Notes under the pieces: model-generated
Told to the model about the DNA's origin: nothing
Database searches by the model: none
The model's input: the letters and a program-made list of their open reading frames with translations, nothing else
Position numbers and translations under genes: made by a program
Source of the DNA: Dongia_B sp035539215
Lineage (GTDB): Bacteria; Pseudomonadota; Alphaproteobacteria; Dongiales; Dongiaceae
Reading direction: 5' to 3'
Assembly: GCA_035539215.1 (NCBI GenBank)
Contig: DATLIX010000106.1
Coordinates: 62,001 to 126,000, forward strand
Length of the DNA: 64,000 bases
Shown here: positions 33,601-41,841 of the stretch, in pieces
Layout of the letters: every line of letters starts with the position of its first letter
Numbering within the stretch: position 1 is the first letter of the stretch

Positions 33601-36098
33601 GCCAGGCCGCTCCTTTCATATTCCGCCGGGCCAAGCCCGCCACAGAATGGCTGCTCGGCAATCTGGCCGGCGGCCTCGCTGTGCTTGCATTTGCCCTGTC
33701 CGCTGATGCCCTTGCCCAGCGCCCGAATGGCTTGGAAGCGATCTGGCTGCCCGCCGGTTTCGCCGTTGGCCTCCTGGTGCGCGGCGGCTTTCGGCTGGCG
33801 CCGGGCCTCTTCATCGGCGTCATTCTCGCTGCCCTGACGGGACGGGAAATCGGCGCGATCTCCGTGGTGCAAGTGGCCGCGGCGGCAAGCGCGGTGGCGG
33901 TGAATGCGGTCCTGGCGGCGCGCATCGATCGGGCCTCTGCCGCGTTTGGATGGACCGGAGCCGTCTGGCGCCACGTCGATTGGCGGCGTGGCCTTGCTTT
34001 CGCCCTCGTCAGCGGCTGCTGCGCGCTTTTCTACGTCGCCATCGTTACAACCGGCCATCGCCTTTTCGGCGACAGTCACAGCCAGTATCACGGGAGCGCG
34101 TTGTCGCTCGGGCTCTCCTACTTCTTTGGCATCATGACGGTCACACCGCTGGTCATGATATCGAATGCGCTGGAATGGCGGCAGTTGTGCGAGCGTTCCG
34201 CGCAAGCGATGATCTGGCTTGCCGGGCTGGTGCTGTTCGCTGCGGCGATGCTGGCCCTGTCGGGCCCGGAGGCGGGGCGCATCCTCATGCCGGTACCGTT
34301 GATCCTGGTCGGCTGGGCGGCGCTCAGCTTCGGTCGGATCGGAACCGCGATCGGCATTCTCGCGCTTTCGCTGCTGCTGCGCTGGGCCACCGAGCGCGGC
34401 TATGGCCCCTTCGCGGATATGGAGCTCAGCACCGCCGACGCGGTCATCCATATGCGGCTCTTCATCCTGGCCGCGGTGGCGTTCGGCTGGGTCATCATCG
34501 GCATGGCCGAGCGGCGGTTGACCGCTGAGCGCGAGAAGCTGATCCGCGATCAGGGGCTGGCCGGCGTCAATGACGGCGTCCTCATTACCGATGCGGCGCG
34601 CCACATCGTCTATGGCAATGATGGTTTCGAAAGGATAACCGGCTACCGGCTGGCCGATCTCATCGGTCGCGACGCCAAGGTGCTGCTGGGGGCCGATCAT
34701 GGCGCCGACACCATCGCCGAGATGGATCGCTGCTTTGCCGCCGGCCAGGCCTTCGCCGGGGACATTCTCAACTACCGCAAGGACGGCACCAGTTTCTGGA
34801 ACGCGCTCTCGGTAACGCCTGTTCGTGACGCCAGCGGCAAGCTGATCCGCCTGATCGCGATTCTGCGCGACGTAACGGAACGCGTAGAGGCGGAAAAAGC
34901 GCTTGCCGAGGCCCTGCAATCGGCGAAGGGGTCGTTGCATGACTCCCGCAATGCGGAGGCGCGCTATGCGGCTATTCTTGAGTCCGCCATGGTCGGTATC
35001 ATCTCGGTCGATCGGTTGGGCCGGATCGTTACCTATAATCGAGAGGCCGAGGCGATCTTCGGCTATACGGCTCTTGAGATGATCGGCCAGTCACTCGATC
35101 GTCTTTTGCCCGCCGGCATGGCGGATCGCCATGAGTCCTATCTCGCGCAGTTCGCCGCCAGCAATGTCCATCGCCGTCTCATGTCGAACTGGCGAAAGGT
35201 CAGGGCGCAACGCAAGGACGGCGCGGAGTTTCCGATGCTGGCCGTCCTCTCGAAGGTCGAGGTCGAGGGCAGCCTCACCATGACAATCATTTTCCGCGAC
35301 ATGACCGAAATCGTCGCGCGCGAGGAAGCATTGGAGAGGCTCGCCAGCGAGAAAGAGATCGAGGCGGAAAAGGCGCAAACCGCCAGCATCGCCAAGAGTC
35401 ACTTCCTTGCCAATATGAGTCACGAGCTGCGGACGCCGCTCAATGCCATTATCGGCTTTTCCGAACTCATCGCCGGCGAGCAGCTTGGACCCGTCGGCAA
35501 CCGGGCCTATGTCGATTTCGCGAAGGACATCGACCAGAGTGGCCATCTTCTGCTCGGTCTGATCAACGATATTCTTGACCTCTCCCGGATCGAGGCGGGG
35601 AAATACGATCTGCACCTGACCGAACTCGACCCTCTCCTGGTCATCGACGATGCGCTCAGTCGCATGCGTGCGCGGGCGAAAGCTGCCGGCGTGACGCTGG
35701 ATGCGTCGCCGATCACCGGCGACTGCCTCATTCGTGCCGATGCCCAGGCGGTCAATCAGATCCTGACCCGCCTGCTGTGCAATGCGATCAAGTTCACGCC
35801 GGCCGGCGGCCGGGTTTCCGTCGGGATGCAGGTGCATCATACCAGCGGGCGTGCTGAGATCGATATCATCGACAACGGCCGCGGTATTCCGGCAGACCGT
35901 CTCGCGGATATCGTATTGCCTTTCGAACAGGTGGCCGATGTCTATGCGCGCGACGTCGGCGGCATGGGTCTCGGCCTCGCGATCTGCAATGCGCTGGCCG
36001 AGGCGCAGTCGGGCGAAATCGCTATCGAGAGCGCGCTGGGGCGCGGCACCACCGTACGCTTGTTCCTGCCGCTCGCCGCGGAATCCATTTCGACATAG
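33597..36098 (+). CDS. MASE1-PAS-PAS sensor histidine kinase
   Basis: 833 residues. The membrane part is a MASE1 domain (about 20-300, with I-W-L-P-A-G-F-A-V-G). PAS1 (about 320-425) looks like a LOV domain (N-D-G-F-E-R-I-T-G-Y, L-N-Y-R-K-D-G-T-S-F-W-N), but the photoactive Cys is replaced: G-R-D-A360-K-V. PAS2 covers about 455-580. HisKA carries His609 (M-S-H-E-L-R-T-P-L-N), and the ATPase has N-A-I-K-F, D-N-G-R-G-I-P and G-M-G-L-G-L-A. No receiver is attached and no response regulator is adjacent. ATG 33597 overlaps the stop of the RsbQ-type hydrolase gene, so the two proteins are probably made in equal amounts and work together. Confidence 0.93.
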   Translation: MSQAAPFIFRRAKPATEWLLGNLAGGLAVLAFALSADALAQRPNGLEAIWLPAGFAVGLLVRGGFRLAPGLFIGVILAALTGREIGAISVVQVAAAASAVAVNAVLAARIDRASAAFGWTGAVWRHVDWRRGLAFALVSGCCALFYVAIVTTGHRLFGDSHSQYHGSALSLGLSYFFGIMTVTPLVMISNALEWRQLCERSAQAMIWLAGLVLFAAAMLALSGPEAGRILMPVPLILVGWAALSFGRIGTAIGILALSLLLRWATERGYGPFADMELSTADAVIHMRLFILAAVAFGWVIIGMAERRLTAEREKLIRDQGLAGVNDGVLITDAARHIVYGNDGFERITGYRLADLIGRDAKVLLGADHGADTIAEMDRCFAAGQAFAGDILNYRKDGTSFWNALSVTPVRDASGKLIRLIAILRDVTERVEAEKALAEALQSAKGSLHDSRNAEARYAAILESAMVGIISVDRLGRIVTYNREAEAIFGYTALEMIGQSLDRLLPAGMADRHESYLAQFAASNVHRRLMSNWRKVRAQRKDGAEFPMLAVLSKVEVEGSLTMTIIFRDMTEIVAREEALERLASEKEIEAEKAQTASIAKSHFLANMSHELRTPLNAIIGFSELIAGEQLGPVGNRAYVDFAKDIDQSGHLLLGLINDILDLSRIEAGKYDLHLTELDPLLVIDDALSRMRARAKAAGVTLDASPITGDCLIRADAQAVNQILTRLLCNAIKFTPAGGRVSVGMQVHHTSGRAEIDIIDNGRGIPADRLADIVLPFEQVADVYARDVGGMGLGLAICNALAEAQSGEIAIESALGRGTTVRLFLPLAAESIST

Positions 36099-36133
36099 AC
36101 CGGCTCGGCCATGCCAAGATGGGCGGCGTGGGA

Positions 36134-38107
36134 TCACCCCTCGTTGGCGGCCTGCTGCGGGTTATGGTCATGCGGCGATGCCGCCCGGTCGAACAGGCTG
36201 GCCACCCGCGGATCGATCACCGTGCGGTTGCGGCCGGAACGCTTGGCCATATAGAGCGCCTGATCGGCATGTTCGAGCAGGCTGTCGAGGTCGCCCTCCG
36301 GCAGATCATTGGCGGCGGCGATGGTAACGCCCAGGCTGATCGCCACCTGAAAGGACGCGGGTGACGTTTCGCCTTGCGCGCCGCTTTGCGCCGCGCTGCC
36401 GGCTTCCGCCTGCTGCGGCATGGCGCTGAATTTCAGCGCGGCAACGCTCCTGCGCAGCCGCTCGGCGACCGCGACCGCATTGCGGGCATCGGGATCGGAA
36501 ATCAGCACGGCAAATTCCTCGCCGCCATAGCGGCAGAGCAGGTCGGTGTCGCGCACGGTCTGGCGCGCGATGGCGGCGATCTGGCGGATCACCTCGTCGC
36601 CGGTGCCATGGCCGTAATTGTCATTGACCCGCTTGAAGTGATCGATGTCGAACATGATGACGGCAAGCCGTCCGCCTTCGCGGCGTAAGCGGCGGCGGTC
36701 GCGTTCCGCCATGGCGAGAAAGGCACGGCGGTTGAGCGCGCCAGTCAGGGGGTCGTGCTCGGCCTGGTCGCGCAATTGATGGATCAGCGTCTCGCGCGCG
36801 TTTTCCGCCGCCTGGCGCTGCGCGATTTCGTCCTGCAATTGACGATTGCTGGAGGCGAGCAGGGCGGTGCGGTCGACGATGCGCTGCTCCAGATTGGCAT
36901 TGAGGTCGAGCAGCTGCTGCTCGCGCTGCAGCAGATTGGCAACCAGATGGTCGAGCGTTTCGCCCAGTACCGCAACCTCGGCATTGCCGCTGCCGCTGGG
37001 AAAGGCGATGCCGCGCTCGCCGCTTTCCAGGCGATCGGCATGGCGTGTCAGCTGACGGATGGAATTGGTGATGCGATCGGCGGCCACCCAGCCGATACCG
37101 GCAAACAGGATCGCCAGTGCGATGCCGGTGATGATGAGGCTGGTCCGGATCGCATAGGCGGGGGCATAGGCGATATCGCGCGGCTGGCGCACGACGATAT
37201 TCCAGTGCAGGCCGGGGAAGTCCTGATAGCCGGTGCCGGTGCCGACGGCGCTGATATAATCGCCGCCATCGGGCCATTGCGCGACGGAGAAATGCAGGGC
37301 GCTGGTCAAGGCGGCTTTGCTGGCGCCGGACGCCTGGCTCATGCCGTTCCTGCCGGGGGAAAACACGCCGGGCACGCCTTCGCTCGCTGCCGGATTCGTG
37401 GTGAAAAGGAGGGGTTGATCGATGAGAGCGGGCGGTCCGATCAGGACGCGCCCGTCGCGGTCGGTGATGATGATGTCGATGCCGACGGCCGCATTGCGGT
37501 TGCGCAGCAGCAGGTCGAGAAACTCCACGGCCCATTTCGACGAGACGGCGACATCGATCACGCCGATCAGATTGCCGAGCGGATCGCGCAGCGGGCGGGC
37601 GATATTGATCACCCGCTGGTCATCGCCCGGCAGCGGCGGGACGCGCTCCGTCTTGATCGGCTGGCGCAGGGCGGTGATCATGGGCTGGCGCAGGCCTTCG
37701 ACGAACCATGGCTCGTCCGCGACGCTGTCGCCCTCACGCCGGCTATCGCCGCTCACCTGGACGATGCCATCGGTGCCGACGATGCCGATCCACACGCAGT
37801 CGGGAAAGACGGTCTGCAGATTGGCCAGCAAAGCGCGTTTTGCGGCCGGCGAAATATGCGTCTGGCGCAGGAAGTCGAGGCCGTCCACCATGCTGGACAT
37901 GCGGAAGTTCTGCGACATGCGGTGGTCGAAAGCCTGGGCCACGTCATTGGCGAGGATCGCCACGTCATCATGGCTTTCGCGCTCGATATAGCGGGTGATG
38001 GTGACGACACTGATCACGGTCAAGGCGAGCGTCAGCGTCATCGCCATGGCGGCGACCCAGATCGCCATTTCGCTGCGCAATTTGATGCGTCGTCCACCAA
38101 GTTTCAT
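36134..38107 (-). CDS. Diguanylate cyclase with periplasmic Cache sensor and HAMP
   Basis: 657 residues. A first membrane helix (about 15-38) leads to a periplasmic double-Cache region (about 40-310), a second helix (about 320-342), HAMP, a coiled coil and a GGDEF domain. The active site reads R-Y-G-G-E-E-F, preceded by the inhibitory-site pattern R-D-T-D five residues earlier, so it should make cyclic di-GMP and be feedback inhibited. Cache domains bind small extracellular ligands such as amino or organic acids. The gene converges on the sensor kinase with a 35-base gap; no phosphodiesterase domain is present. Confidence 0.93.
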   Translation of the reverse strand: MKLGGRRIKLRSEMAIWVAAMAMTLTLALTVISVVTITRYIERESHDDVAILANDVAQAFDHRMSQNFRMSSMVDGLDFLRQTHISPAAKRALLANLQTVFPDCVWIGIVGTDGIVQVSGDSRREGDSVADEPWFVEGLRQPMITALRQPIKTERVPPLPGDDQRVINIARPLRDPLGNLIGVIDVAVSSKWAVEFLDLLLRNRNAAVGIDIIITDRDGRVLIGPPALIDQPLLFTTNPAASEGVPGVFSPGRNGMSQASGASKAALTSALHFSVAQWPDGGDYISAVGTGTGYQDFPGLHWNIVVRQPRDIAYAPAYAIRTSLIITGIALAILFAGIGWVAADRITNSIRQLTRHADRLESGERGIAFPSGSGNAEVAVLGETLDHLVANLLQREQQLLDLNANLEQRIVDRTALLASSNRQLQDEIAQRQAAENARETLIHQLRDQAEHDPLTGALNRRAFLAMAERDRRRLRREGGRLAVIMFDIDHFKRVNDNYGHGTGDEVIRQIAAIARQTVRDTDLLCRYGGEEFAVLISDPDARNAVAVAERLRRSVAALKFSAMPQQAEAGSAAQSGAQGETSPASFQVAISLGVTIAAANDLPEGDLDSLLEHADQALYMAKRSGRNRTVIDPRVASLFDRAASPHDHNPQQAANEG

Positions 38108-38764
38108 GTCAGTTCCTGGCGCTCTCGCCGGCCTCTGCCGCGTTGCGTGATCGCGCGTTCGTGCCCGGCTTCGGCATTACTGCGCAAGAGGCGGCGGTCC
38201 GGCGGGAAGACAATCGCGGTGGCAACGGCGCAAAAAAAACGACCGGATCGACCGTCGGCTGGGGGAGGGGCGGCCGACCCGGTCCTGTGAGCAGCCCGGC
38301 GGGGGACCGACCGCTCACCTTCATCAGACGATCCTTGGCTCGGGGGGAGACGGATCGTCCGGCAAATTCGTTATCGGTGCTTGTGCCGCTTTGCCCCCTC
38401 AGGCCGGCGCCTGGCTTGCCGGCCCTCCGTAGATCGGCAAGCGGCAAATCCGCGCCCTTTAAGCGACCGTCTTGAAAGCCGCCATACCGGGGATCCTCGC
38501 CCCGGCGACCCTCGTCAGCAGCTTGCTTATCCGCGTTGGCGAACCTCTCTGTCGACTGCAACCGCGGGGCTGTATCTGCGAGATTAAGCAAGCTTTCTTG
38601 ATCAACTCTTAAGGGCAGAGCGGCACGCCCCCGTGGCTGCGCCAGATGCCGAAAATTCCCGCGTGACGAGTTTGCAGCTTTATCAACCGCTAATGGCCTC
38701 ACCTTCAAGCGGACCGCGATGAAGGCAGCCGGACGAGCGGCGGCGGGGCGGGATTTTTTTTGCA
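38108..38764. other. Long intergenic region, no gene recognised
   Basis: These 657 bases lie upstream of the diguanylate cyclase. Long open frames on the minus strand and several on the plus strand are rich in Arg, Pro and Ala and look like by-products of high GC. The segment 38380-38470 contains short GC-rich palindromes. No known riboswitch or tRNA could be recognised, but a structured leader for the cyclase is possible. Confidence 0.4.
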
Positions 38765-39373
38765 TTACTGCGGCGCCGCGCATTTCGGCTGGCTGTCGCC
38801 GGGCTGTCCCGGAGCTTGTGCCGCGGCGGCTGCGCCCAACTGCGTACTCCACCGCGTGCCCGATTGCGCGGCCGAGCGGGCGGGCGGGCTTGCCGGCACC
38901 CGGGCCAGCAGTTGCGTCACTTCCAACCTTGCGCGTAGCAGCAGCTGCTCGCTCTCCGACAGCATCCACGCCTTGGGGGGATGGTTATTCCCGGCGGTCG
39001 ATGCGCCGGGCGCCGATATTGCCGTGGCGGCGAGCTGTGCCATGCGCGTGGCGTGGTGTTCGATTTCCCGCAGCAGGTCGCGCAACTGGCCCGCATAATA
39101 ATAGGTGGCGCCGCTGATCCAATCGGCCTGATCCTCGCCGATCCTGCGCGGTGCGCCATAGGGCTGCGTCTCCTCGGACATGGTCTGGCGCAGCAGAAAG
39201 ATGCCGTGATGCTTCATCAACGCGTCATAGGCGGCGAGCAGCGCGTCATAGTGCCGGCGCAGCTGCCGGTAATTCTCGTCGGCATGCGATATGTCGGCCG
39301 CCGGCGGGCGGTCGGCGGCGGGTGCTCCGTCCGCTGCAATCGGCTGGCGATCCTCGCCTTCCTGTTGCGACAT
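38765..39373 (-). CDS. Helical protein of unknown function, second gene of a pair
   Basis: I do not recognise this 202-residue protein. Residues 30-160 are predicted mainly helical (Y-R-Q-L-R-R-H-Y-D-A-L-L-A-A-Y-D-A-L, Y-Y-Y-A-G-Q-L-R-D-L-L-R-E-I-E). The tail is Ala/Pro/Gln-rich and probably disordered. No signal peptide. ATG 39373 lies five bases after the stop of the upstream gene, so the two form an operon. The location beside an oxygen-sensor locus with other unknown helical proteins suggests a signalling or scaffold role, but that is inference. Confidence 0.65.
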   Translation of the reverse strand: MSQQEGEDRQPIAADGAPAADRPPAADISHADENYRQLRRHYDALLAAYDALMKHHGIFLLRQTMSEETQPYGAPRRIGEDQADWISGATYYYAGQLRDLLREIEHHATRMAQLAATAISAPGASTAGNNHPPKAWMLSESEQLLLRARLEVTQLLARVPASPPARSAAQSGTRWSTQLGAAAAAQAPGQPGDSQPKCAAPQ

Positions 39374-39378
39374 GGCGT

Positions 39379-39918
39379 TCACAGCCGGCTCGGCTGCACA
39401 GCCGGCTGCCAGCCATCGGCCTCGCGCCAGCAGGTGACGGGGCCGAGTACCAGCAGAACCGCCTCGTTGCAGGACAGCGTTTCGGGCGACAATTCCGCGG
39501 CCCGGCTGTAGAGCGCCGGCTTGGCGATGGTCGCCGGGCGGCGGCTGGCGGTAGGATCGCCGCGCCAGGAAATCATGCCGCGCTGCGGGGCTGCGCCGGC
39601 GGCGACCAGCAGCAGCCGGCTGCGCAGATCCTCGAAGGCGAGCGGCGCCAGGCAATCGGCTTGGTGCAGGCTGGCATGATGCGGCGGCACCAGTGCTGCC
39701 GCCAGCGGCGTGCGGCCGAGAATGGCGAGATCGGGGCTGGCAGCATCGATGATCAGGGCAACATCGGTAATGCCGGCGCTCAACAGTTGCGCGTCGCCAT
39801 CATCGCTCGCTGCGGTCTCGGGGGCTGGCGCGCAACCATGCCCGATGGAATCACGGCGGGCAGAAATATGCGCGGGAGATTCGCCTTTTACCGTCGCGAT
39901 GCTGCTGTGCTCATACAT
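39379..39918 (-). CDS. Protein of unknown function, first gene of a pair
   Basis: I do not recognise this 179-residue protein. The centre alternates strands and helices (V-A-L-I-I-D-A-A-S-P-D-L-A-I-L and S-R-L-L-L-V-A-A-G-A-A). It has four Cys and a C-terminal V-L-L-V-L-G-P-V-T-C-W-R-E. No signal peptide or known motif. The gene is followed after five bases by the helical-protein gene. The Shine-Dalgarno before ATG 39918 is weak. Confidence 0.6.
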   Translation of the reverse strand: MYEHSSIATVKGESPAHISARRDSIGHGCAPAPETAASDDGDAQLLSAGITDVALIIDAASPDLAILGRTPLAAALVPPHHASLHQADCLAPLAFEDLRSRLLLVAAGAAPQRGMISWRGDPTASRRPATIAKPALYSRAAELSPETLSCNEAVLLVLGPVTCWREADGWQPAVQPSRL

Positions 39919-40280
39919 GATCGTTGCTCTGCCTAATCAATGCCGATGCAGGTGTCTTCATGATCAAAGATAGGGCTGCGGCTGCGGCAGTTCACGGCGG
40001 GAATGGTCTAGTCGTCTTGTCCAAACGTATAGGGCGGCGGTCACATCGGTGACGGGGACGTAAGAATCGTCGGGCCCGGTCGGGGCAAGATGCGGTGGCG
40101 CGGGGATTTGGCGGGAGGCGTTCAGGCGTTCCATCCGCCTCGGGCGCGAATGTCCGGTGGACCGAGACATCCGCGCCCTCGGGCGGCCGGCAAGCATGAC
40201 ACCACGGTGCGGCGAGAGACCAGACAACCGAGCGGCATCACATGCCGGATGCACGTGAATTCGAGAAAGAGCGTTGCGCC
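39919..40280. other. Intergenic region between two unknown genes
   Basis: The 362 bases have no convincing gene. The sequence CGTATAGGGCGG near 40026-40037 shares TATAGG with the repeated motif at 40801-40923, so this may be the promoter region of the gene pair downstream on the minus strand. Confidence 0.4.
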
Positions 40281-40724
40281 TTAATGCAGCCGGCCGCTCG
40301 GAGCCGCGTCCTCCATGCCGATGAGGGCGAGCGCATGCCGGCGCAAGGCCTCGATGACCGGCGAAACCGCGTGATCGAGTTCCGTCGCCGTGCGTTTGGC
40401 AATGATCAGCGCGGCGACCGCGTCGACATCGACGGCGGCGAGCCGCTCCAGCTGCGCGGTATAACTGTTGACGGTCCGCATCAGCACCGTCAGCTGCTCG
40501 GCATAGCCCAGCAGGATATGCGCGTGGCCGGGGCTGAGGCGGACGACTTCCAGCATCTGGAGCAGTGCGGGATGGCTCTTCAGCCGCGTACAGGCGAGTT
40601 CCAGCTGCATCAGCTCGTGCCGCAGGGAGGCTGTGCCTGCGACAGGCGGTTCAGCTGCGGTAAGATCGATCGTGCTCGTGATCTCTCCCGGCGCGCGTTT
40701 TTCGGCTGTGCTGTCTTCGGCCAT
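40281..40724 (-). CDS. Helical protein of unknown function
   Basis: I do not recognise this 147-residue protein. Residues 35-140 form long amphipathic helices (H-E-L-M-Q-L-E-L-A-C-T-R-L, A-E-Q-L-T-V-L-M-R-T-V-N-S-Y-T-A-Q-L-E-R-L). The N-terminus is acidic and probably unstructured. ATG 40724 has a perfect GGAGG six bases upstream. It is divergent from another unknown gene at 41004 across a region with repeated TATAGG/CCTATA motifs, which may control both. Confidence 0.65.
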   Translation of the reverse strand: MAEDSTAEKRAPGEITSTIDLTAAEPPVAGTASLRHELMQLELACTRLKSHPALLQMLEVVRLSPGHAHILLGYAEQLTVLMRTVNSYTAQLERLAAVDVDAVAALIIAKRTATELDHAVSPVIEALRRHALALIGMEDAAPSGRLH

Positions 40725-40800
40725 CGGTGGTTCCTCCACGCATCTGCTGCATGAATAGATATCGCGACGCGGGCGGGCGTGCAGTCCGGCATAGGTCTAG

Positions 40801-40923
40801 CCGGCCTATCCCGATGTATAGGTCGGGCGGCCGACGGGGTGCGCGGCGGGCGCCTATACCAAAGGCTAGGCGCGGCATTCCTTGGTATAGCGGGGGCATA
40901 CTTCCGGATTTGGTCCTATACCG
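40801..40923. promoter_or_regulatory. Divergent promoter region with repeated CTATACC motifs
   Basis: A perfect inverted repeat CTATACCAA (40854-40862) and TTGGTATAG (40882-40890) is flanked by further copies: GTATAGGTCGG at 40816-40826 and CCTATACCG at 40915-40923. Four occurrences of a rare AT-core motif within 110 bases between divergent genes suggest operator sites for one regulator. Confidence 0.5.
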
Positions 40924-41003
40924 CTGCTGCCTCGTGCCGGAGGGGAGGCGGTGTTATCTCCTCAGCAGCAACCGGGGGCGCAGGCGCTGCGCCGGAGAGA
41001 GAG

Positions 41004-41462
41004 ATGATGCACAGCGACGAGCAGATGATCGGTAACAGCCAAGCCTGGCAGCAGGCGGAAACCCGCGGCGAGGTGATCGATCTCGCCGCCTGGCGCCGCC
41101 GCCAGGCGCCGGAATCCGGCCGGCCGCTTTCCAGCGCACCGCGCCAGGACGGCATCTCGGCCGAGATCGTGATGTTCCGGCCGCGCAGCGATGTCCCCGG
41201 CTCCTGCGACATCCTCAGCCGCACCGCAACCCGGATCGAGACCGTGACGCGCGGCGAAAATGTCACCGGTATCGAGGCAATGCAGAGCATTCTCAACGAC
41301 ATGCGGCGCGAACTGGACACGCTGGAAACGGCGGCCCAAACCGGCTATCTGCCCAGGCCCGCCATCCTGCCGCCAACCACCCGGCCGTCCAGCGGCCGCG
41401 GCGATGCCGGGCTGCCGCGCTGGCTGATGGAACATTTCCTCCGGGAGACGCCGCGGCGCTGA
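41004..41462 (+). CDS. Protein of unknown function upstream of the oxygen sensor
   Basis: I do not recognise this 152-residue protein. It contains V-I-D-L-A-A-W-R-R-R, an N-terminal segment shared in style with small alphaproteobacterial proteins, a central helix (M-Q-S-I-L-N-D-M-R-R-E-L-D-T-L-E-T-A) and a C-terminal P-R-W-L-M-E-H-F-L-R. ATG 41004 follows GGAGAGAGAG. It is the first plus-strand gene of the locus that continues with the globin-coupled sensor. Confidence 0.65.
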   Translation: MMHSDEQMIGNSQAWQQAETRGEVIDLAAWRRRQAPESGRPLSSAPRQDGISAEIVMFRPRSDVPGSCDILSRTATRIETVTRGENVTGIEAMQSILNDMRRELDTLETAAQTGYLPRPAILPPTTRPSSGRGDAGLPRWLMEHFLRETPRR

Positions 41463-41841
41463 CCCGCGCTCACCAGGGAGGGCCCTAACCAGGGGCGCGC
41501 CAACTGGCCGCGCCGAATTCTCCGAAACCTTCACAAACCTTCCTTCCCCAACTGGCGCGGCCCACTCCTCGTGGTGCCGCGCATTTTTTTTTCCGTCGCC
41601 CCAGGCGGAATCGCCGCGATTTGATGCGGATCAAGTTCGCCCTGGGAGCGGGCGCCTAATCTGCCAAGTCAACAGGACCGGATGGCTGGTCCCGGCAGCG
41701 TGGGGAAACGCGCTGTATCGGCAGCCACGGCAGGGGCATTTTGCTGGAAGTATCGTTACCGGGAATTGGCACAGGGTTGAGACCGTACCGGCTTGAGATC
41801 GGACGGGTTTATCGACACAGCAATTGGGCGGAGACAGCATA
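41463..41841. other. Long leader region of the globin-coupled sensor
   Basis: The 379 bases contain no gene. They include a T-run after a GC-rich stretch at 41560-41590 (possible terminator for the upstream gene) and the FNR-type box at 41621-41634. The remaining 200 bases before the sensor would be an unusually long 5' leader. Confidence 0.5.
41621..41634. promoter_or_regulatory. Perfect FNR/Anr/FixK-type box
   Basis: TTGATGCGGATCAA matches the consensus TTGAT-N4-ATCAA exactly. It lies 207 bases upstream of the globin-coupled sensor start codon. Regulators of the FNR/CRP family bind this site under low oxygen, so the oxygen-sensing transducer itself is probably controlled by oxygen supply. 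Confidence 0.65.

Noticed and set aside
33510..34940. 476-codon open frame antisense to the histidine kinase
   Set aside because: The kinase and its overlap with the hydrolase explain the region fully; the antisense product is low-complexity and charged.
36755..38290. 511-codon open frame antisense to the diguanylate cyclase
   Set aside because: The cyclase on the minus strand has Cache, HAMP and G-G-E-E-F; the opposite frame has no start signal and no recognisable domain.
38109..38969. 286-codon minus-strand frame in the gap upstream of the cyclase
   Set aside because: Arg/Ala/Pro-rich without motifs, and it overlaps the supported gene at 38765-39373 in another phase.
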